NCBI GenBank assembly: GCA_949744025.1 | Contig: CATJWA010000367.1 | Coordinates: 1-13,312 of the forward strand | Direction of reading: 5' to 3' | DNA from: an uncultured Eubacteriales bacterium | GTDB lineage: Bacteria > Bacillota > Clostridia > Oscillospirales > Oscillospiraceae | DNA length: 13,312 nucleotides | Part shown: positions 13,059 to 13,312 of the stretch, piece after piece | Position numbering within the stretch: position 1 is the stretch's first letter | Layout: each line of letters opens with the position of its first letter | Program-made: the position numbers and the translations under genes | Notes under the pieces: model-generated | Databases searched by the model: none | Told to the model about the DNA's origin: nothing | Seen by the model: the letters and a program-made list of their open reading frames with translations, nothing else

Positions 13059-13062
13059 AGAC

Positions 13063-13076
13063 ATGATTGCAATCAT
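13063..13076. promoter_or_regulatory. 14-bp perfect palindrome, candidate XRE operator
   Basis: ATGATTGCAATCAT is fully self-complementary and sits immediately downstream of the predicted -10 (13085-13090), covering the transcription start region. This is where an autorepressor would bind. Confidence 0.55.
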
Positions 13077-13084
13077 ACGATGAC

Positions 13085-13113
13085 ATTTTAGCACAATATC
13101 ACTCTCAGCGCAA
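13085..13113 (-). promoter_or_regulatory. Promoter of the XRE-comEC-holA-rnmV run
   Basis: On the minus strand, TTGCGC (13113-13108), exactly 17 nt, then TAAAAT (13090-13085). The start would be near 13078, giving a leader of about 57 nt to the XRE ATG. Confidence 0.65.
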
Positions 13114-13116
13114 GAA

Positions 13117-13144
13117 CCCAAAACAGGGGCTTTTAGTCCCCTGT
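13117..13144 (-). terminator. Probable terminator of the oxidoreductase gene
   Basis: On the minus strand, ACAGGGG (13144-13138), an 8-nt loop, and CCCCTGT (13129-13123), followed by TTTGGGTTCTT. The 7-bp stem is perfect but the T-run is short. It would separate the oxidoreductase transcript from the promoter at 13085-13113. Confidence 0.5.
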
Positions 13145-13179
13145 CAAGACAGTCAGTCTTTCACCGGTCCGCCTCCACC

Positions 13180-13312
13180 TCACCCCGTACAGGTATCCAT
13201 GTCAATGACCATATCAACAGCCTGGCGCACGGCGTCGCCAATCTTTGCTGGATGTAGGCAGTCGCCGATGGGAATATAACGCGGCACAAGCGTCCTGTAC
13301 GCCTCCAGCGCC
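13180..13312 (-). CDS. C-terminal fragment of an FAD-dependent oxidoreductase (partial)
   Basis: An open frame enters from the right edge of the window and ends at TGA (13182-13180), giving the last 43 residues. It contains VPRYIPIGDC (the GD motif that contacts FAD in two-dinucleotide-binding flavoproteins), then HPAKIGDAVRQAVDMVIDM. This pattern resembles the C-terminus of NADH:flavin oxidoreductases of the 2,4-dienoyl-CoA reductase/BaiCD type. The start and most of the protein lie outside the window. A ribosome site is not visible, and the family call rests on a short tail. Confidence 0.6.
   Translation of the reverse strand, partial: ALEAYRTLVPRYIPIGDCLHPAKIGDAVRQAVDMVIDMDTCTG

Overview
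The window looks like chromosomal DNA from an anaerobic, GC-rich member of the Clostridia, most likely Oscillospirales/Ruminococcaceae-like. This rests on gene content (AsnA, a DUF4364 protein, a DUF421-DUF4363 pair, RNase M5, NrdR, and a cysteine-rich protein type I associate with this group), on strong GGAGG-type ribosome binding sites, and on short GC-rich hairpins between genes. No rRNA, tRNA, CRISPR array, transposase or phage gene was seen. Nearly all of it reads as a housekeeping chromosome segment.

Layout. (1) 1-276 is non-coding, with a near-perfect 19-nt direct repeat, a hairpin and a terminator-like stem just ahead of an acyl-ACP thioesterase gene (277-978, +), which ends at a strong terminator. 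(2) 1121-3475 is a minus-strand run, in transcription order: DUF4364 protein, asnA, a small zinc-ribbon membrane protein and a GNAT acetyltransferase. (3) 3638-4438 (+) encodes a 266-residue protein with 16 cysteines, divergent from that run. (4) 4440-4696 holds five inverted repeats in about 260 bases. (5) 4704-6719 (-) is glmM followed 3 nt later by a left-handed beta-helix acetyltransferase resembling the C-terminal half of GlmU. (6) 6919-7973 (+) is the DUF421-DUF4363 membrane pair, convergent with nrdR (8040-8498, -) across a shared bidirectional terminator. (7) 8691-8936 (+) is a small two-helix membrane ORF. (8) 8899-13021 (-) is a tight run of an XRE regulator, comEC, holA and rnmV, each overlapping the next by 7 or 8 bases, with a good promoter and two palindromes at its head. 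(9) 13180-13312 (-) is the C-terminal end of an unrelated FAD-type oxidoreductase, running off the window.

How they work together. GlmM makes glucosamine-1-phosphate, and the adjacent beta-helix protein keeps key residues of the GlmU acetyltransferase site, so the pair plausibly performs successive steps to GlcNAc-1-P for the cell wall. ComEC carries DNA across the membrane; HolA (clamp loader) and RNase M5 (5S rRNA maturation) share its transcript, apparently under the XRE protein. The DUF421-DUF4363 pair is a membrane module of unknown biochemistry. I see no defence island or obviously new multi-gene system. The best leads are the GlmM-acetyltransferase pair, the cysteine-rich protein and the hairpin cluster after it, and the XRE-headed comEC transcript.
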